From: Rhodocytophaga rosea | GTDB taxonomy: Bacteria; Bacteroidota; Bacteroidia; Cytophagales; 172606-1 | DNA length: 64,000 bases | Assembly (NCBI RefSeq): GCF_010119975.1 | Contig: NZ_CP048222.1 | Location: 3,614,501 to 3,678,500 of the forward strand | Direction: 5' to 3' | Shown: in pieces, positions 46,732 through 56,010 of the stretch | How the letters are laid out: the number at the start of each line of letters is the position of its first letter | Numbering within the stretch: the stretch's first letter is position 1 | Position numbers and translations under genes: made by a program | The notes under the pieces: generated by a model | Told to the model about the DNA's origin: nothing | The model's input: only the letters and a program-made list of their open reading frames with translations | Databases searched by the model: none

Positions 46732-49700
46732 ATGTCCGGCGCATCTTACCAAAATCTTGTAGATAAGCTCACTGCTTATAAGAGAAAATATTATAGCAAT
46801 TTATTAATCAGAGGTATTATTGTGTCAACAGCATTACTTCTGAGTGCTTTTCTTATTGTAAATACGCTGGAGTATTATGGTAATTTTAATCCAGTTTTAC
46901 GTGGTTTACTATTCTTCTCCTTTCTTAGTTTATTTCTATTTTCAACAGTATATTGGATTGTTAACCCAATCTTAAAATTATACAATATTAATCATCCCCT
47001 TTCTGATGAGGAGGCTGCCGTACAAATAGGTAAATTCTTTCCTGAGATAAAAGATAAGCTTTTAAATACTGTACAATTGCACAGCTTAAGTCATTCTCAA
47101 AATGAATTGCTCCAGGCAAGTATAGCCCAAAAAACTCAGTCATTAAGTATTGTAAATTTTAAAGATGCTGTAGACTTCCGTGAAAATAACCGTTATGTGA
47201 AATATGTAGCAGTTCCTTTTGTTATTATTGTTTGTCTTTTTATTTTCTCTCCTCAGTTCCTCACCGAGAGTTCTGCACGTATTGTTAATTTCAATAAAAC
47301 TTATGTGCCTGCGGCTCCTTTTTCATTTCTTCTTAAAAACTCCTCTCTTGACGTTTTTAAGAATGAAGACTTTACTGTGTATTTGAATATGCAAGGCAAA
47401 GCTATTCCTGAAAATGTTTTTATTTCCTATAATGACAGACGATATAAAATGACTTCACTAGAAGGAAATAGCTTTTCTTATACTTTTTCAAAAATTCAGA
47501 AAGCAATAGATTTTTCTTTTGATGCAGCAGGATTTAATTCTACCTCTTTTTCACTTAATCTTATTACCAGACCAAGCCTTACACAGTTCAATGCTCAGGT
47601 AAATTATCCTGTATATCTTAACCGGGCTAACGACAACTTTAATAATGTTGGAAATTTGGTCGTTCCAGAAGGATCGCAGATTACCTGGTCATTTTCTTCT
47701 GTTGAAACTGATAGTTTGCTTGTTGCATTCGACAATAACACCGATTTCGTTTCTGCTCAGAAACGTTCAAATAACAAGTTTCAATTCACTAAAGAGGCTG
47801 AATCGTCTTTGCCGTATCAAATCAAGCTTAAAAACACATATGGTGCCAATAAAGAAGATATTAAGTATTATTTAGAGGTAATTCCTGATCAATATCCCAA
47901 AATCAATGTTGAATATTTCAGGGATACAACTTTGTATAACTATATTATTCTGGGCGGAAATATAGCTGATGATTATGGTTTAAATAAACTATCTCTTCAC
48001 TACAAAGTCATCCGTTCTGATGGGTCTACAAATCAAAACTTTCGTTCAATGGCTATTGGCATTCAGCCTAAACAAGCTATTCAGAAATTTTATTATCAGT
48101 GGGAACTTGATTCACTTAATTTGAATCCTGGCGAAAAGCTTGAATATTTTGTTCAGGTATGGGATAACGATGGTGTAAATGGCAGCAAAAGCACTCGTTC
48201 TACTCATTTTACTTTCCAATTACCTACCGAAGCTGAATTAGAGAAGGATCTAATTAAAGAGGTAGATCAGACAAAAGGCGGAATGAGTTCTGCACTTAAT
48301 AAGGTAGATAAAATTAAAAAAGAAATTAATAACCTGGAGAACCGCTTGAAGTCTAAAAAAACGCTCGATTTTCAGGATAAGAAAATGATTGAAGATTTAC
48401 TCAATAAGAAAGCGGAGTTGATGAAAGAAGTAGAATCGCTTCAAAAACAGGTAGATGAGTTAAATCAAAAACGAGAACGTTTTTCAGAAAGTAGTCCTAA
48501 GTTGACCGAAAAAGTAGAGCAGTTACAAAAGCTAATGGACGAATTACTTGATGATGAAACAAAAAAACTATATGATGAACTTAAGAAATTACTTGAGTCT
48601 AATAGAAATAATGCATCCGATTTACTGGAGAAAATAGATAAAAAGGAGGCCAACTTTGAAAAGGAAATTGCCCGTGCTCTTGAGATGTTTAAACAAATTC
48701 AGTTTGAACAGAAACTAGAAAAAGAAATCGCCGACTTAAACAAGCTGGCTGAGGAGCAGAAAGAACTGAGTGAAAAATCTTTGGATGATAAAAAAACCAA
48801 AGAAGATAAAAAGAGTAATGATGATAAACTAAATGAGCAAAAAAAAGATGAGAAGTCTACTGACAAATCCGAAGTTTTAAAAGAACAAGCAGAAAAGAAC
48901 CAGGAGAATAAAGATGCTAACAAAGATAACCCTGAACAATCCTTGAAACAGGATGAAAAACAAAGTTTAGAAGAAAAACAAAAAGAATTAAATCAGAAGT
49001 TTGAGGATACTAAAAAGGCTTTGGAAGAGCTTAAAGAGCTAAACAAATCTATGGAAGAGCCCAATGAAATGCAAAACACTTCTGAAGAAGAGCAGAAAAT
49101 TTCTGAGGAACAACAAAATAGCATGGAGCAACTTCAGAAAAATCAAAATAAAAAGGCTTCCCAATCTCAGAAAAATGCTTCTGAACAAATGCAGGAAATG
49201 GCTGAAAAGTTATCTCAAATGCAGAGTGAGATGGAGATGGAGCAAACTCAAGAGAATCTTGACCATTTGCGCGATATTCTCGAAAACTTAATTACTCTTT
49301 CTTTTGATCAGGAAAAACTAATGAAAGATTTCAGAAATGTTAATCTTTCTGATCCACGTTTTGTAAAACTTTCTCAGGAACAACTTAAGTTAAAAGATGA
49401 CGCTAAAATAATTGAGGATAGTCTTTATTCCTTAGCCAAACGCGTTTTCCAAATTGAATCATTTGTAACACGTGAAGTAAGTGCAATGAAAGAGTACATG
49501 GATGAGAGCGCAGAAGGCATCAAAGAAAGAAGGCTTAACATTGCCACTGGCAATCAACAGTTAGCTATGACATCTATGAATAATTTGGCACTTTTATTAA
49601 ATGATGTTTTAAAGCAATTGCAGGATCAGATGTCTTCAATGGCTAAATCTGGTAAAAAGCAAAAAGGTAATAAAAAGACTCCTGGTTTAAGTGAGTTACA

Positions 49701-50202
49701 ACAACAATTGAATAATAAAATTCAACAATTACAACAAAGTGGTAAATCCGGTAAAGAACTTTCAGAGGAATTAGCAAAATTAGCAGCTGAGCAAGAAATG
49801 CTCCGTAATGCTCTTCAACAACTTCAAAAAGGCCGTGCTAAAGATAAGGGTAAAAATGAAAAAGGCGGTGAAGGTGAAGATGGCACATTGAGTGATATCC
49901 TGAAAAAAATGGAAGAAACTGAAAAAGAATTAGTTAATAAGAATCTGAATAATCAAACTATTAACCGTCAAAAAGAAATTTTAACCAGGTTGCTAGATTC
50001 TGAAAAAGCACAAAAGGAGAGGGATGAAGAAGAGCGTCGTGAAGCGGAACAAGCTAAGGAAAAACCCCGAACTCCACCTTCTCAGTTTGCTGATTATATC
50101 AAAGCAAAGGAAAAACAGATTGAATTGTTAAAAACAGTACCCCCTTCATTGTCTCCTTATTATAGAAAAGAAGTTGATGAGTACTTTAAAAAAATAGATT
50201 AA
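46732..50202 (+). CDS. DUF4175-family giant membrane/coiled-coil protein
   Basis: 1156 residues. Three N-terminal membrane segments (~24-45, 56-78, 156-174), a beta-rich periplasmic region (~185-500), then ~500 residues of highly charged coiled coil (Glu/Lys/Gln) from ~510 onward, including long QMQEMAEKLSQM- and LQQQLNNKIQQLQQ-type runs, and a C-terminal region ending YYRKEVDEYFKKID. The N-terminal part matches DUF4175 proteins of Bacteroidota, whose function is unknown. It likely spans the envelope or forms a scaffold. Confidence 0.82.
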   Translation: MSGASYQNLVDKLTAYKRKYYSNLLIRGIIVSTALLLSAFLIVNTLEYYGNFNPVLRGLLFFSFLSLFLFSTVYWIVNPILKLYNINHPLSDEEAAVQIGKFFPEIKDKLLNTVQLHSLSHSQNELLQASIAQKTQSLSIVNFKDAVDFRENNRYVKYVAVPFVIIVCLFIFSPQFLTESSARIVNFNKTYVPAAPFSFLLKNSSLDVFKNEDFTVYLNMQGKAIPENVFISYNDRRYKMTSLEGNSFSYTFSKIQKAIDFSFDAAGFNSTSFSLNLITRPSLTQFNAQVNYPVYLNRANDNFNNVGNLVVPEGSQITWSFSSVETDSLLVAFDNNTDFVSAQKRSNNKFQFTKEAESSLPYQIKLKNTYGANKEDIKYYLEVIPDQYPKINVEYFRDTTLYNYIILGGNIADDYGLNKLSLHYKVIRSDGSTNQNFRSMAIGIQPKQAIQKFYYQWELDSLNLNPGEKLEYFVQVWDNDGVNGSKSTRSTHFTFQLPTEAELEKDLIKEVDQTKGGMSSALNKVDKIKKEINNLENRLKSKKTLDFQDKKMIEDLLNKKAELMKEVESLQKQVDELNQKRERFSESSPKLTEKVEQLQKLMDELLDDETKKLYDELKKLLESNRNNASDLLEKIDKKEANFEKEIARALEMFKQIQFEQKLEKEIADLNKLAEEQKELSEKSLDDKKTKEDKKSNDDKLNEQKKDEKSTDKSEVLKEQAEKNQENKDANKDNPEQSLKQDEKQSLEEKQKELNQKFEDTKKALEELKELNKSMEEPNEMQNTSEEEQKISEEQQNSMEQLQKNQNKKASQSQKNASEQMQEMAEKLSQMQSEMEMEQTQENLDHLRDILENLITLSFDQEKLMKDFRNVNLSDPRFVKLSQEQLKLKDDAKIIEDSLYSLAKRVFQIESFVTREVSAMKEYMDESAEGIKERRLNIATGNQQLAMTSMNNLALLLNDVLKQLQDQMSSMAKSGKKQKGNKKTPGLSELQQQLNNKIQQLQQSGKSGKELSEELAKLAAEQEMLRNALQQLQKGRAKDKGKNEKGGEGEDGTLSDILKKMEETEKELVNKNLNNQTINRQKEILTRLLDSEKAQKERDEEERREAEQAKEKPRTPPSQFADYIKAKEKQIELLKTVPPSLSPYYRKEVDEYFKKID

Positions 50203-50210
50203 AATTTGTT

Positions 50211-50218
50211 TAATTTTG
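50211..50218 (+). promoter_or_regulatory. possible -7 element of the rsbW-like/ybeY pair
   Basis: TAATTTTG matches TAnnTTTG, 30 bp before ATG 50249. It starts 8 bp after the DUF4175 stop. Confidence 0.4.
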
Positions 50219-50248
50219 TTTCACAATTAATTATATCATAATTATCTA

Positions 50249-50650
50249 ATGGAATCTATTAACATTCAAATTCCTTCTTTAATCGAAAATATTAGAATTA
50301 TTGAAAGCTTTATTGATAACGTGAAAGACCTTTATAATATAGATGACGATATCTATGGCAATATTATGATTGCTGTTACCGAATCTGTAAACAATGCTAT
50401 TAAGCATGGCAACAAAGAAGATAAAAATAAGAATGTTAATCTCTCTTTACATCTTCGTGAAAATCTCGTTAAGTTTATTATTGAAGATCAAGGTAATGGA
50501 TTTGATTTCTCTTCTCCTCCTGACCCTACTTTACCTGAAAACATTGACAAACCAGGAGGAAGAGGTATATTTCTTATGAAAAATCTTTCTGATGAAGTTC
50601 ACTTTCTTAATAATGGGCGTACTGTTGAGCTAATTTTCTATTTTAATTAA
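50249..50650 (+). CDS. RsbW-like GHKL anti-sigma/serine kinase ATPase
   Basis: 133 residues of the HATPase_c (GHKL) fold. The N-box is MIAVTESVNNAIKHGNK, followed by IIEDQGNGFDF (G1 box) and KPGGRGIFLMKNLSDEV (ATP lid, G2). This is the RsbW/SpoIIAB-type kinase that phosphorylates anti-anti-sigma factors. No sigma factor or RsbV partner is adjacent. Its stop codon overlaps the ybeY start by one base (TAATG), so the two are translationally coupled. Confidence 0.9.
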   Translation: MESINIQIPSLIENIRIIESFIDNVKDLYNIDDDIYGNIMIAVTESVNNAIKHGNKEDKNKNVNLSLHLRENLVKFIIEDQGNGFDFSSPPDPTLPENIDKPGGRGIFLMKNLSDEVHFLNNGRTVELIFYFN

Positions 50651-51081
50651 TGCTTACTTCTAACATTGAATTTTTTTGTGAAGATATTTCATTTTCTCTT
50701 CCTAACCCCACGCTTATTTCGGAATGGATAATCTATACTATTCATTCCGAATGCTATAAATTTGAATCTTTAACAATTGTTTTTTGTTCCGATCAATACC
50801 TTCTCTCTATTAATCAAAGTTTTCTTCAGCACGATTTTTTTACTGATATAATCACTTTTGATAATTCCGATGTCGAAAGTGTTATAGAAGGTGATTTATT
50901 TATCAGCATAGATCGAGTTTCAGAAAATTCTAAAACTTATAATAATTCATTCATTGAAGAGCTTTATCGTGTTATCATCCATGGCGTATTACATTTACTC
51001 GGATATAACGACAAAGCCTCCATAGATAAAATTTTAATGAAACAAAAGGAAAATTATTATTTATCTATACTTAAACTCTAA
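50650..51081 (+). CDS. ybeY: endoribonuclease YbeY (16S rRNA maturation)
   Basis: 143 residues. The metal-binding motif reads HGVLHLLGYND where the classical motif is HGxLHLxGYDH: the third histidine is replaced by Asp, a substitution I know from other Bacteroidota YbeY proteins. SINQSFLQHDFFTDIITF and VIEGDLFISIDRV are the other family segments. YbeY processes 16S rRNA and acts in ribosome quality control. It is coupled to the rsbW-like gene and its stop sits 1 bp from the first parS-like palindrome. Confidence 0.92.
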   Translation: MLTSNIEFFCEDISFSLPNPTLISEWIIYTIHSECYKFESLTIVFCSDQYLLSINQSFLQHDFFTDIITFDNSDVESVIEGDLFISIDRVSENSKTYNNSFIEELYRVIIHGVLHLLGYNDKASIDKILMKQKENYYLSILKL

Positions 51082-51082
51082 A

Positions 51083-51098
51083 TGTTCCACGTGGAACG
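51083..51098. promoter_or_regulatory. parS-like site 1 (ParB-binding)
   Basis: TGTTCCACGTGGAACG differs at one end base from the palindrome TGTTCCACGTGGAACA, a known variant of the near-universal parS consensus TGTTNCACGTGNAACA. It lies directly after ybeY and 36 bp (centre to centre) from site 2. Confidence 0.85.
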
Positions 51099-51118
51099 TT
51101 TTTTTATAATAATTCTAA

Positions 51119-51134
51119 TGTTCCACGTGGAACA
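51119..51134. promoter_or_regulatory. parS-like site 2 (ParB-binding)
   Basis: TGTTCCACGTGGAACA is a perfect 16-bp palindrome (18 bp with flanking A/T) that matches parS in full. It ends 16 bp before the mnmG start codon. No parA/parB genes lie in the window. Confidence 0.9.
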
Positions 51135-51150
51135 TAAATATTAATAAGAT

Positions 51151-53013
51151 ATGTTCAAAGAATATGATGTTATTGTAGTAGGGGCAGGTCATGCCGGTTG
51201 TGAAGCTGCAGCAGCAGCTGCAAATATGGGATCAGATGTATTATTGATTACGATGAATATGCAAACTATAGCGCAAATGTCTTGTAATCCGGCAATGGGA
51301 GGTGTAGCAAAAGGTCAGATCGTAAGAGAAATTGATGCATTAGGGGGTCAATCAGGAATAATAACGGATAAAACAATGATCCAATTTAGGATGCTAAATT
51401 ATTCTAAAGGGCCTGCAATGTGGAGTCCAAGAGCACAGAGTGATAGAATGAAATTTGCAGAAGAATGGAGATTGACCTTGGAAGGGATTGAAAAATTAGA
51501 TTTTTGGCAAGATATGGTTAAAAACTTGATTATTAAAAATAAGAAAGTTATAGGAGTCAAAACATCAATTGGAGTAAATATTTATAGCAAATCTGTAGTG
51601 TTAACAAATGGAACATTTCTGAATGGATTAATACATATTGGAGAAAAGAATTTTGGGGGAGGAAGAACAGCAGAAAAAGCAGCAACAGGTATAACTGAAC
51701 AATTGATTGAATTAGGTTTTGAATCGGGTAGAATGAAAACAGGAACTCCACCAAGAGTAGACGGGAGAAGCTTGAACTATGAAGTTATGGAAGAACAGAA
51801 AGGAGACGAAAATCCAAGTAAGTTTTCTTATACAAATACGCCAAAGTTATCAAAACAAAGGAGTTGCTATATAACATATACAAATACTGAAGTACATGAG
51901 ATTTTAAAAACCGGTTTTGATAAATCACCTATGTTTACAGGACGAATTCAAGGCCGGGGTCCAAGATATTGCCCTTCTGTAGAAGATAAAATAAATAGAT
52001 TTTCAGATAAAGATAGACATCAAATTTTTGTTGAACCTGAAGGATGGAATACAGTAGAAATATATGTTAATGGTTTTTCTACATCACTACCTGAAGATAT
52101 TCAATACAAAGCTTTGAAAAAAATCCCCGGTTTTGAAAAAGTAAAAATGTTCAGACCTGGTTATGCCATTGAATACGATTACTTTCCACCTACACAACTG
52201 AGTGCAACCTTAGAAACTAAACAAATTGAAAATTTATATTTTGCAGGTCAAATTAACGGAACAACAGGTTATGAAGAAGCGGCTTGTCAAGGTTTAATGG
52301 CGGGGATAAATGCTCACAATAAAGTAAAAAACAAAGAGCCTTTAGTTTTAAAAAGGTCGGAAGCGTATATAGGAGTGTTAATAGATGATTTAATAAACAA
52401 AGGGACAGAAGAACCTTATCGTATGTTTACTTCAAGAGCAGAGTACAGAATTTTACTTAGGCAAGATAATGCCGATGTACGATTGACAGAGATAGGATAC
52501 AATATTGGTTTAGCATCACAAGAAAGATTAGAATCCATGAAAAATAAAAAAAAGAAAGTTGAAGAGCTCATTCAGTTAATAAAATCTACGAAAATTCAAC
52601 CTGAAGAAATAAATCCATACTTAGAAAGTATCAGTACAGCGACAATACGAGAAAAAACTTCAGTATACAATTTATTAAAAAGGCCAGATGTAGATATCAA
52701 AATAATAGAAAATCAGGCGATAATTCAGTTTAGTAGTCTAAATAGTTACGAAGCTGAAATAAAGGAACAAGCTGAAATTTCAATTAAATATGAGAGCTAT
52801 ATTGAGAAGGAACAAAAAAATGTTGAAAAGTTGAATGAATTGGAAGGACTAAGAATCCATAATAATTTCAACTATGATGCCTTGATAGCAATGTCAAAGG
52901 AGGGAAGAGAAAAATTAAAGAAAATTAAGCCAGAAACCATAGGCCAGGCATCACGAATTAGCGGAGTATCTCCCTCAGACATATCCATACTTATGGTATA
53001 TATGGGGAGATAA
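51151..53013 (+). CDS. mnmG: tRNA uridine-5-carboxymethylaminomethyl modification enzyme MnmG
   Basis: 620 residues. FAD-binding Rossmann motif IVVGAGHAGCEAA (~9-21), MSCNPAMGGVAKGQIVREID, FRPGYAIEYDYFPP, GQINGTTGYEEAACQG and YRMFTSRAEYRILLRQDNAD are the MnmG/GidA signatures. With MnmE it modifies U34 of certain tRNAs. In many bacteria this gene borders oriC; here a DnaA-box cluster is ~2.7 kb downstream and two parS-like sites are just upstream. Arg codons are almost all AGA/AGG and third positions A-rich, unlike the upstream genes. Confidence 0.97.
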   Translation: MFKEYDVIVVGAGHAGCEAAAAAANMGSDVLLITMNMQTIAQMSCNPAMGGVAKGQIVREIDALGGQSGIITDKTMIQFRMLNYSKGPAMWSPRAQSDRMKFAEEWRLTLEGIEKLDFWQDMVKNLIIKNKKVIGVKTSIGVNIYSKSVVLTNGTFLNGLIHIGEKNFGGGRTAEKAATGITEQLIELGFESGRMKTGTPPRVDGRSLNYEVMEEQKGDENPSKFSYTNTPKLSKQRSCYITYTNTEVHEILKTGFDKSPMFTGRIQGRGPRYCPSVEDKINRFSDKDRHQIFVEPEGWNTVEIYVNGFSTSLPEDIQYKALKKIPGFEKVKMFRPGYAIEYDYFPPTQLSATLETKQIENLYFAGQINGTTGYEEAACQGLMAGINAHNKVKNKEPLVLKRSEAYIGVLIDDLINKGTEEPYRMFTSRAEYRILLRQDNADVRLTEIGYNIGLASQERLESMKNKKKKVEELIQLIKSTKIQPEEINPYLESISTATIREKTSVYNLLKRPDVDIKIIENQAIIQFSSLNSYEAEIKEQAEISIKYESYIEKEQKNVEKLNELEGLRIHNNFNYDALIAMSKEGREKLKKIKPETIGQASRISGVSPSDISILMVYMGR

Positions 53014-53028
53014 ATTGTAAAAAGAATT

Positions 53029-53907
53029 ATGTTAGAAAAAATTGAGAAATGTCCGGTATGTAATTCTGAAAATTATTATATGGACATCATTTGTAAAGAT
53101 TATGTTATATCGCAAGAAGAATTTCAAATTGTAAAATGTCAAAGCTGCAATTTTAGGTTTACCAACCCTCGTCCCGGACAACAAGAGATTGGCAAATATT
53201 ACCAATCAACAGATTATATATCTCATCAGGATGATAATGAAGGAGTGATTAATAAATTATATTATATAGTAAAACAGAAGAATTTAAATAGTAAATTACA
53301 GTTAATCAATGACTTATATAATAAAGGAAGTGTTTTAGATATAGGTTGCGGTACGGGATCATTTTTAGAAATATGTAAAAAAGATGGCTGGATTACAGTA
53401 GGAATTGAGCCAGATGAAAAAGCCAGAAAAAAAGCAGTTCAAAAAACACAAGGTGAGGTAAAAGAAAATATATATGAATTGCCTTTTCAAAAATTTGATA
53501 TAATTACGATGTGGCATGTATTAGAACATGTACATTTATTAAATGAAACAATAGAAAAAATAAAGCAGTTATTAAATGAAAATGGTAAGCTTATAATTGC
53601 CGTTCCAAACAGGGATTCATACGATGCAAAAAGATTTGGAACTTACTGGGCAGCATATGATGTACCAAGACATTTGTATCATTTTACTCAAGAAACTTTG
53701 ATGCAACTAATGAAAAAACACCAATTGAAGATATTTAAGGTTTTGCCAATGAAATATGATGCATATTATATCAGTTTAATGAGTTTAAAACACAAATATA
53801 ACCAGACAAGATTCGTATCAGCCATTACAACAGGATTATTATCAAACAAATGGGCAAAGAAAAACAATAATAATTACTCAAGCCTGACCTATATATTCTC
53901 CAAATAA
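53029..53907 (+). CDS. class I SAM methyltransferase with N-terminal zinc ribbon
   Basis: 292 residues, starting 15 bp after mnmG. Residues ~8-45 hold two CxxC pairs (CPVCNSE and CQSCNFRF). The methyltransferase domain (~95-240) has motif I SVLDIGCGTGSFLEIC, ITVGIEPDEKA and the MWHVLEHVHLL segment of the Methyltransf_23 group. The substrate is unknown; similar proteins often methylate glycans or small molecules. Probably co-transcribed with mnmG. Confidence 0.82.
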   Translation: MLEKIEKCPVCNSENYYMDIICKDYVISQEEFQIVKCQSCNFRFTNPRPGQQEIGKYYQSTDYISHQDDNEGVINKLYYIVKQKNLNSKLQLINDLYNKGSVLDIGCGTGSFLEICKKDGWITVGIEPDEKARKKAVQKTQGEVKENIYELPFQKFDIITMWHVLEHVHLLNETIEKIKQLLNENGKLIIAVPNRDSYDAKRFGTYWAAYDVPRHLYHFTQETLMQLMKKHQLKIFKVLPMKYDAYYISLMSLKHKYNQTRFVSAITTGLLSNKWAKKNNNNYSSLTYIFSK

Positions 53908-53930
53908 AATTATTTATTGAATTTTCAATA

Positions 53931-53970
53931 AATAAACCCTCAAGCAGGCATATGCTTTGAGGGTTTATTC
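53931..53970 (+). terminator. intrinsic terminator after the methyltransferase
   Basis: AATAAACCCTCAA and TTGAGGGTTTATT form a 13-bp stem around a 13-nt loop, followed by TTC and AT-rich sequence. Confidence 0.75.
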
Positions 53971-53984
53971 ATTTTTAAAAAACT

Positions 53985-55619
53985 ATGAAACAAAACGCCA
54001 TAAAATTTATAACTAATATCCTCTCAATTTTTTATTTATATGGATGCGCAAGTCAGGCCGTTCCTACAGGTGGAAAAAAAGATATCGAACCACCCAATAT
54101 TGAAGCTTCCATACCGAAAGATAAAAGTACAAATTTTCCAGGCAAACAGATAGAGATAGTTTTCAATGAATTGGTAAGTATTGAAAATATAAAACAAGAA
54201 CTCTTAATTACACCCAGACCAGAAGGAAATTATGAATATGAACTAAAGAAAAATCGATTAAGCTTAACATTTGAAAAGCCATTTCAAAAAAATACTACCT
54301 ATACATTCAATTTCAGAAAATCGATTAAAGATGTAACAGAGAAAAATATTGCCGAAAATGCAAAAATTGTATTTAGTACAGGAGATATAATTGATTCATT
54401 ATACATAGCCGGAAAAATGACTGATTTATTAACAAATAAACCAGTAGAAGAAGGATTAATTTTATTGTATAAAGCAGATGATACATTAAAAATTACAAAG
54501 CATGCTCCTTATTATTTAACCAAAACAGATAAGAGTGGAAATTATCTTTTAGAAAATTTAAAAGAGGATACTTATCTTATATATGCTTTATCAGAGAAAA
54601 ATAACAATCAAAAGTACGATCAGGAAAAAGAAAAAATTGGCTTTTTAAATACTCCTATTAATCTGACAGATAATATAGACACACTGAATTTTACACTAAG
54701 CATTATTGATACCCTTCCACCAAAACTGTTAAAACCCAGGCCGGATGCAGAATATTATCAATTAGAATTTAATGAAGGTTTGAGCAAAATATCTATAAAA
54801 CATGCCTCAAATAACAATCAATTATATTATCAAATACAAGATCCGAATAAAGTAAGAGTATATAATACAATAAACTCAAATGATAGCATTCCTATAATCG
54901 TAACAGCCTTAGACTCAATTGGAAATAAACTTGAAAAGGAAGTAAATATTAAATTTAATTCTACAGCAAATACAAGTGGTAATAACAATACCAAAGAAAA
55001 AAGAAAGGAAAAATTAAATATATCTATAAAGCCATCTGATGGAGAAAAGGTAGAGAAAAATTTTATTTACAATATAGGGTTTAGTAAACCGATTCAGAAA
55101 TATAGCCTTGATAGTGTCAGTTTACTGGCCGATACACTTACACCTATAAAATTGAATTTAAGAGAAGATTTTAAATGGAATGAATATTATACAGAGTTAA
55201 GTATCAATAAAAAAATTGTAATTCAAAAAAATATTCGGGTTATAATTCCCGAAGGTACGTTTTATAGCGTAGAAGGAGATACAAGCGCTAAGTTTGTTAC
55301 CACCCATGACTTGAAAGACATAGCGGATTATGGTTCAATAAGCGGAAATGTAAATACAACCGAAAAAAAATTTATCGTACAACTTATAGATGCAGAATCT
55401 AAAGTAATGGATGAACAAAAAAATATCCAAAAATATAGGTTTGATTACCTGGCTGCCGGTAAATATAGAATCAGAGTTATTATTGATTCAAATGGAAATG
55501 GGAAATGGGACCAGGGAAATTTTAATGAAAAGCGCCAACCTGAGTCAATCGTATTTTCACAAGAAGAAATTAATTTGAAAGAAAATTGGGAAATGGTTTT
55601 CAACGAAATTAACATTTAA
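53985..55619 (+). CDS. Ig-like domain lipoprotein
   Basis: 544 residues with lipoprotein signal (IFYLYGC, Cys21) followed by ASQAVPTGGKKDIEPP. Residues ~35-130 form a Big_5/SbsA-like Ig fold (NFPGKQIEIVFNELVSIENI, TTYTFNFRKSIKDV). A middle carboxypeptidase-regulatory-like unit follows (TDKSGNYLLENLKEDTYLIY), and the C-terminus repeats a similar motif (YLAAGKYRIRVIIDSNGNGK). This architecture is widespread in Bacteroidota with no known function; probably an envelope structural protein. It ends just before the probable oriC. Confidence 0.82.
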   Translation: MKQNAIKFITNILSIFYLYGCASQAVPTGGKKDIEPPNIEASIPKDKSTNFPGKQIEIVFNELVSIENIKQELLITPRPEGNYEYELKKNRLSLTFEKPFQKNTTYTFNFRKSIKDVTEKNIAENAKIVFSTGDIIDSLYIAGKMTDLLTNKPVEEGLILLYKADDTLKITKHAPYYLTKTDKSGNYLLENLKEDTYLIYALSEKNNNQKYDQEKEKIGFLNTPINLTDNIDTLNFTLSIIDTLPPKLLKPRPDAEYYQLEFNEGLSKISIKHASNNNQLYYQIQDPNKVRVYNTINSNDSIPIIVTALDSIGNKLEKEVNIKFNSTANTSGNNNTKEKRKEKLNISIKPSDGEKVEKNFIYNIGFSKPIQKYSLDSVSLLADTLTPIKLNLREDFKWNEYYTELSINKKIVIQKNIRVIIPEGTFYSVEGDTSAKFVTTHDLKDIADYGSISGNVNTTEKKFIVQLIDAESKVMDEQKNIQKYRFDYLAAGKYRIRVIIDSNGNGKWDQGNFNEKRQPESIVFSQEEINLKENWEMVFNEINI

Positions 55620-55654
55620 ATCAAAAAAGGTCTATTTAATATAGAAAATATCAT

Positions 55655-56010
55655 AATAAAATGTGGATATGTCTGTGGATATGTGCAAAAACTATGTAGA
55701 TAAGACATACCTCCATAATGTATAAATGTTGGAATAAGTTTCTACCTTTCATAATACACTGCTGTATTTCTTATATTGTGAATAAATCTCATTAAACATA
55801 GATTATCTACACACATATATCCACATAAGGAAATTGATAATAATTAAAAAGTTAACCACAAATTAGGCTATGTGGAAAAGAGTGGATAAAATTTATAACT
55901 ATCAGATTGACAAAGGCAAAATGGTGGATAACCCTGTGGATAACTAATCACTTATCCACATTTTAAAGAAGCAATTTCCAGGTAATAAATATTTATCCAC
56001 ATATCTACAG
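55655..56010. other. probable chromosomal replication origin (oriC): DnaA-box cluster
   Basis: The intergenic stretch holds about 14 DnaA-box-like 9-mers in 350 bp. Three are perfect TTATCCACA or its complement: 55935-55943 (minus orientation), 55952-55960 and 55993-56001. About eleven more differ by one or two bases, including 55662, 55674, 55695, 55777, 55803, 55817, 55852, 55871, 55881, 55923 and 56001. They are mixed in orientation. The density is far above chance and the next ~80 bp are nearly pure A/T. Nearby mnmG and parS sites add support. dnaA itself is not in the window, and flanking gene directions are not typical of an origin. Confidence 0.82.

Noticed and set aside
48240-50100. 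low-complexity repeat or satellite in the DUF4175 coding region
   Set aside because: The repetitive look comes from Lys/Glu/Gln codons of a coiled coil in an uninterrupted frame.
50980-51012. YbeY as an inactive enzyme because of the missing His
   Set aside because: The Asp substitution is, to my knowledge, normal for the phylum; the rest of the motif is intact.
51083-51134. tandem palindromes as a terminator for ybeY
   Set aside because: Although a T-run follows the first palindrome, the exact sequence matches parS and the second copy has no T-run; termination may be secondary at most.
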